Shown here: piece after piece, positions 53,696 to 53,738 of the stretch
How positions within the stretch are numbered: the stretch's first letter is position 1
Layout of the letters: the number at the start of each line of letters is the position of its first letter
NCBI GenBank assembly: GCA_031279515.1
Contig: JAITII010000089.1
Span: 1 to 53,738, forward strand
Reading direction: 5' to 3'
Length of the DNA: 53,738 bases
Origin: Deltaproteobacteria bacterium
GTDB taxonomy: Bacteria; Desulfobacterota; Desulfarculia; Adiutricales; Adiutricaceae
Program-made: the position numbers and the translations under genes
The notes under the pieces: model-generated
Told to the model about the DNA's origin: nothing
The model's database searches: none
What the model saw: the letters and a program-made list of their open reading frames with translations, nothing else

Positions 53696-53738
53696 AATTT
53701 ACCTCAACTTATAATGCCTCTTAAATCTTTAAAGGCTT

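Noticed and set aside
1-53738. CRISPR array, prophage, insertion sequence or antiphage defence island
   Set aside because: No regularly spaced repeats, transposase, integrase, phage structural genes or known defence domains were seen.

Overview
The window looks like a chromosomal segment of a motile, Gram-negative, flagellated bacterium. The best guess is a deltaproteobacterium of the Desulfovibrio type. The evidence is an almost complete flagellar export/motor operon, a classical autotransporter ending in a beta-barrel (so an outer membrane exists), a motA gene followed by two motB-like genes, a DnaA with an unusual DNA-recognition helix, and c-di-GMP and V4R-type signalling genes. This placement is inference; there is no rRNA gene to test it. 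Genes look moderately GC-balanced, while the gaps between transcription units are long (0.4-1.3 kb) and very AT-rich. That points to low coding density and possibly a host-associated or eroding genome. No tRNA, rRNA, IS element, prophage or CRISPR array was seen.

Left part (1-17.6 kb): a transaldolase-like aldolase (+) converges on a 16-gene minus-strand flagellar operon. In transcription order it is motA, motB-like (without the motor Asp), motB, fliL, fliM, fliN, fliO, fliP, fliQ, fliR, flhB, flhA, flhF, flhG, fliA and a long acidic FliL-like gene. It encodes the stator, part of the C-ring (FliM/FliN), the whole membrane export gate, the FlhF/FlhG placement pair and sigma-28. A candidate sigma-54 promoter precedes motA.

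Middle part (18-41 kb): mostly isolated transcription units. They are an autotransporter, an M16 zinc peptidase, a PilZ c-di-GMP receptor, an extracellular peptide-binding lipoprotein-like/periplasmic ABC protein, xseA, a divergent dnaA followed by hisC, a pta-proC pair with a small Cys-rich protein, a hydrolase lipoprotein and a glycosyltransferase-like gene. Several gaps hold structured DNA: a dispersed ~120-bp repeat (two copies), a cluster of hairpins upstream of xseA, three iteron-like repeats upstream of dnaA, and a 34-bp dyad at 40.7 kb.

Right part (41.3-53.7 kb): a compact plus-strand cluster of a DUF1573 protein, surE, a J-domain protein, a NeuB-type synthase, a DUF692/MNIO-like TIM-barrel protein, a NeuA-type cytidylyltransferase and truA. 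The neuB/neuA pair points to a CMP-activated nonulosonic acid, plausibly for surface or flagellin glycosylation. Next is a CHASE2/HD-GYP c-di-GMP phosphodiesterase, convergent with a soluble hybrid histidine kinase co-transcribed with a V4R-domain sensor. The most unusual items are the MNIO-like gene inside the nonulosonate cluster, the dispersed repeat pair, the Asp-less MotB, the acidic FliL paralogue and the divergent DnaA.
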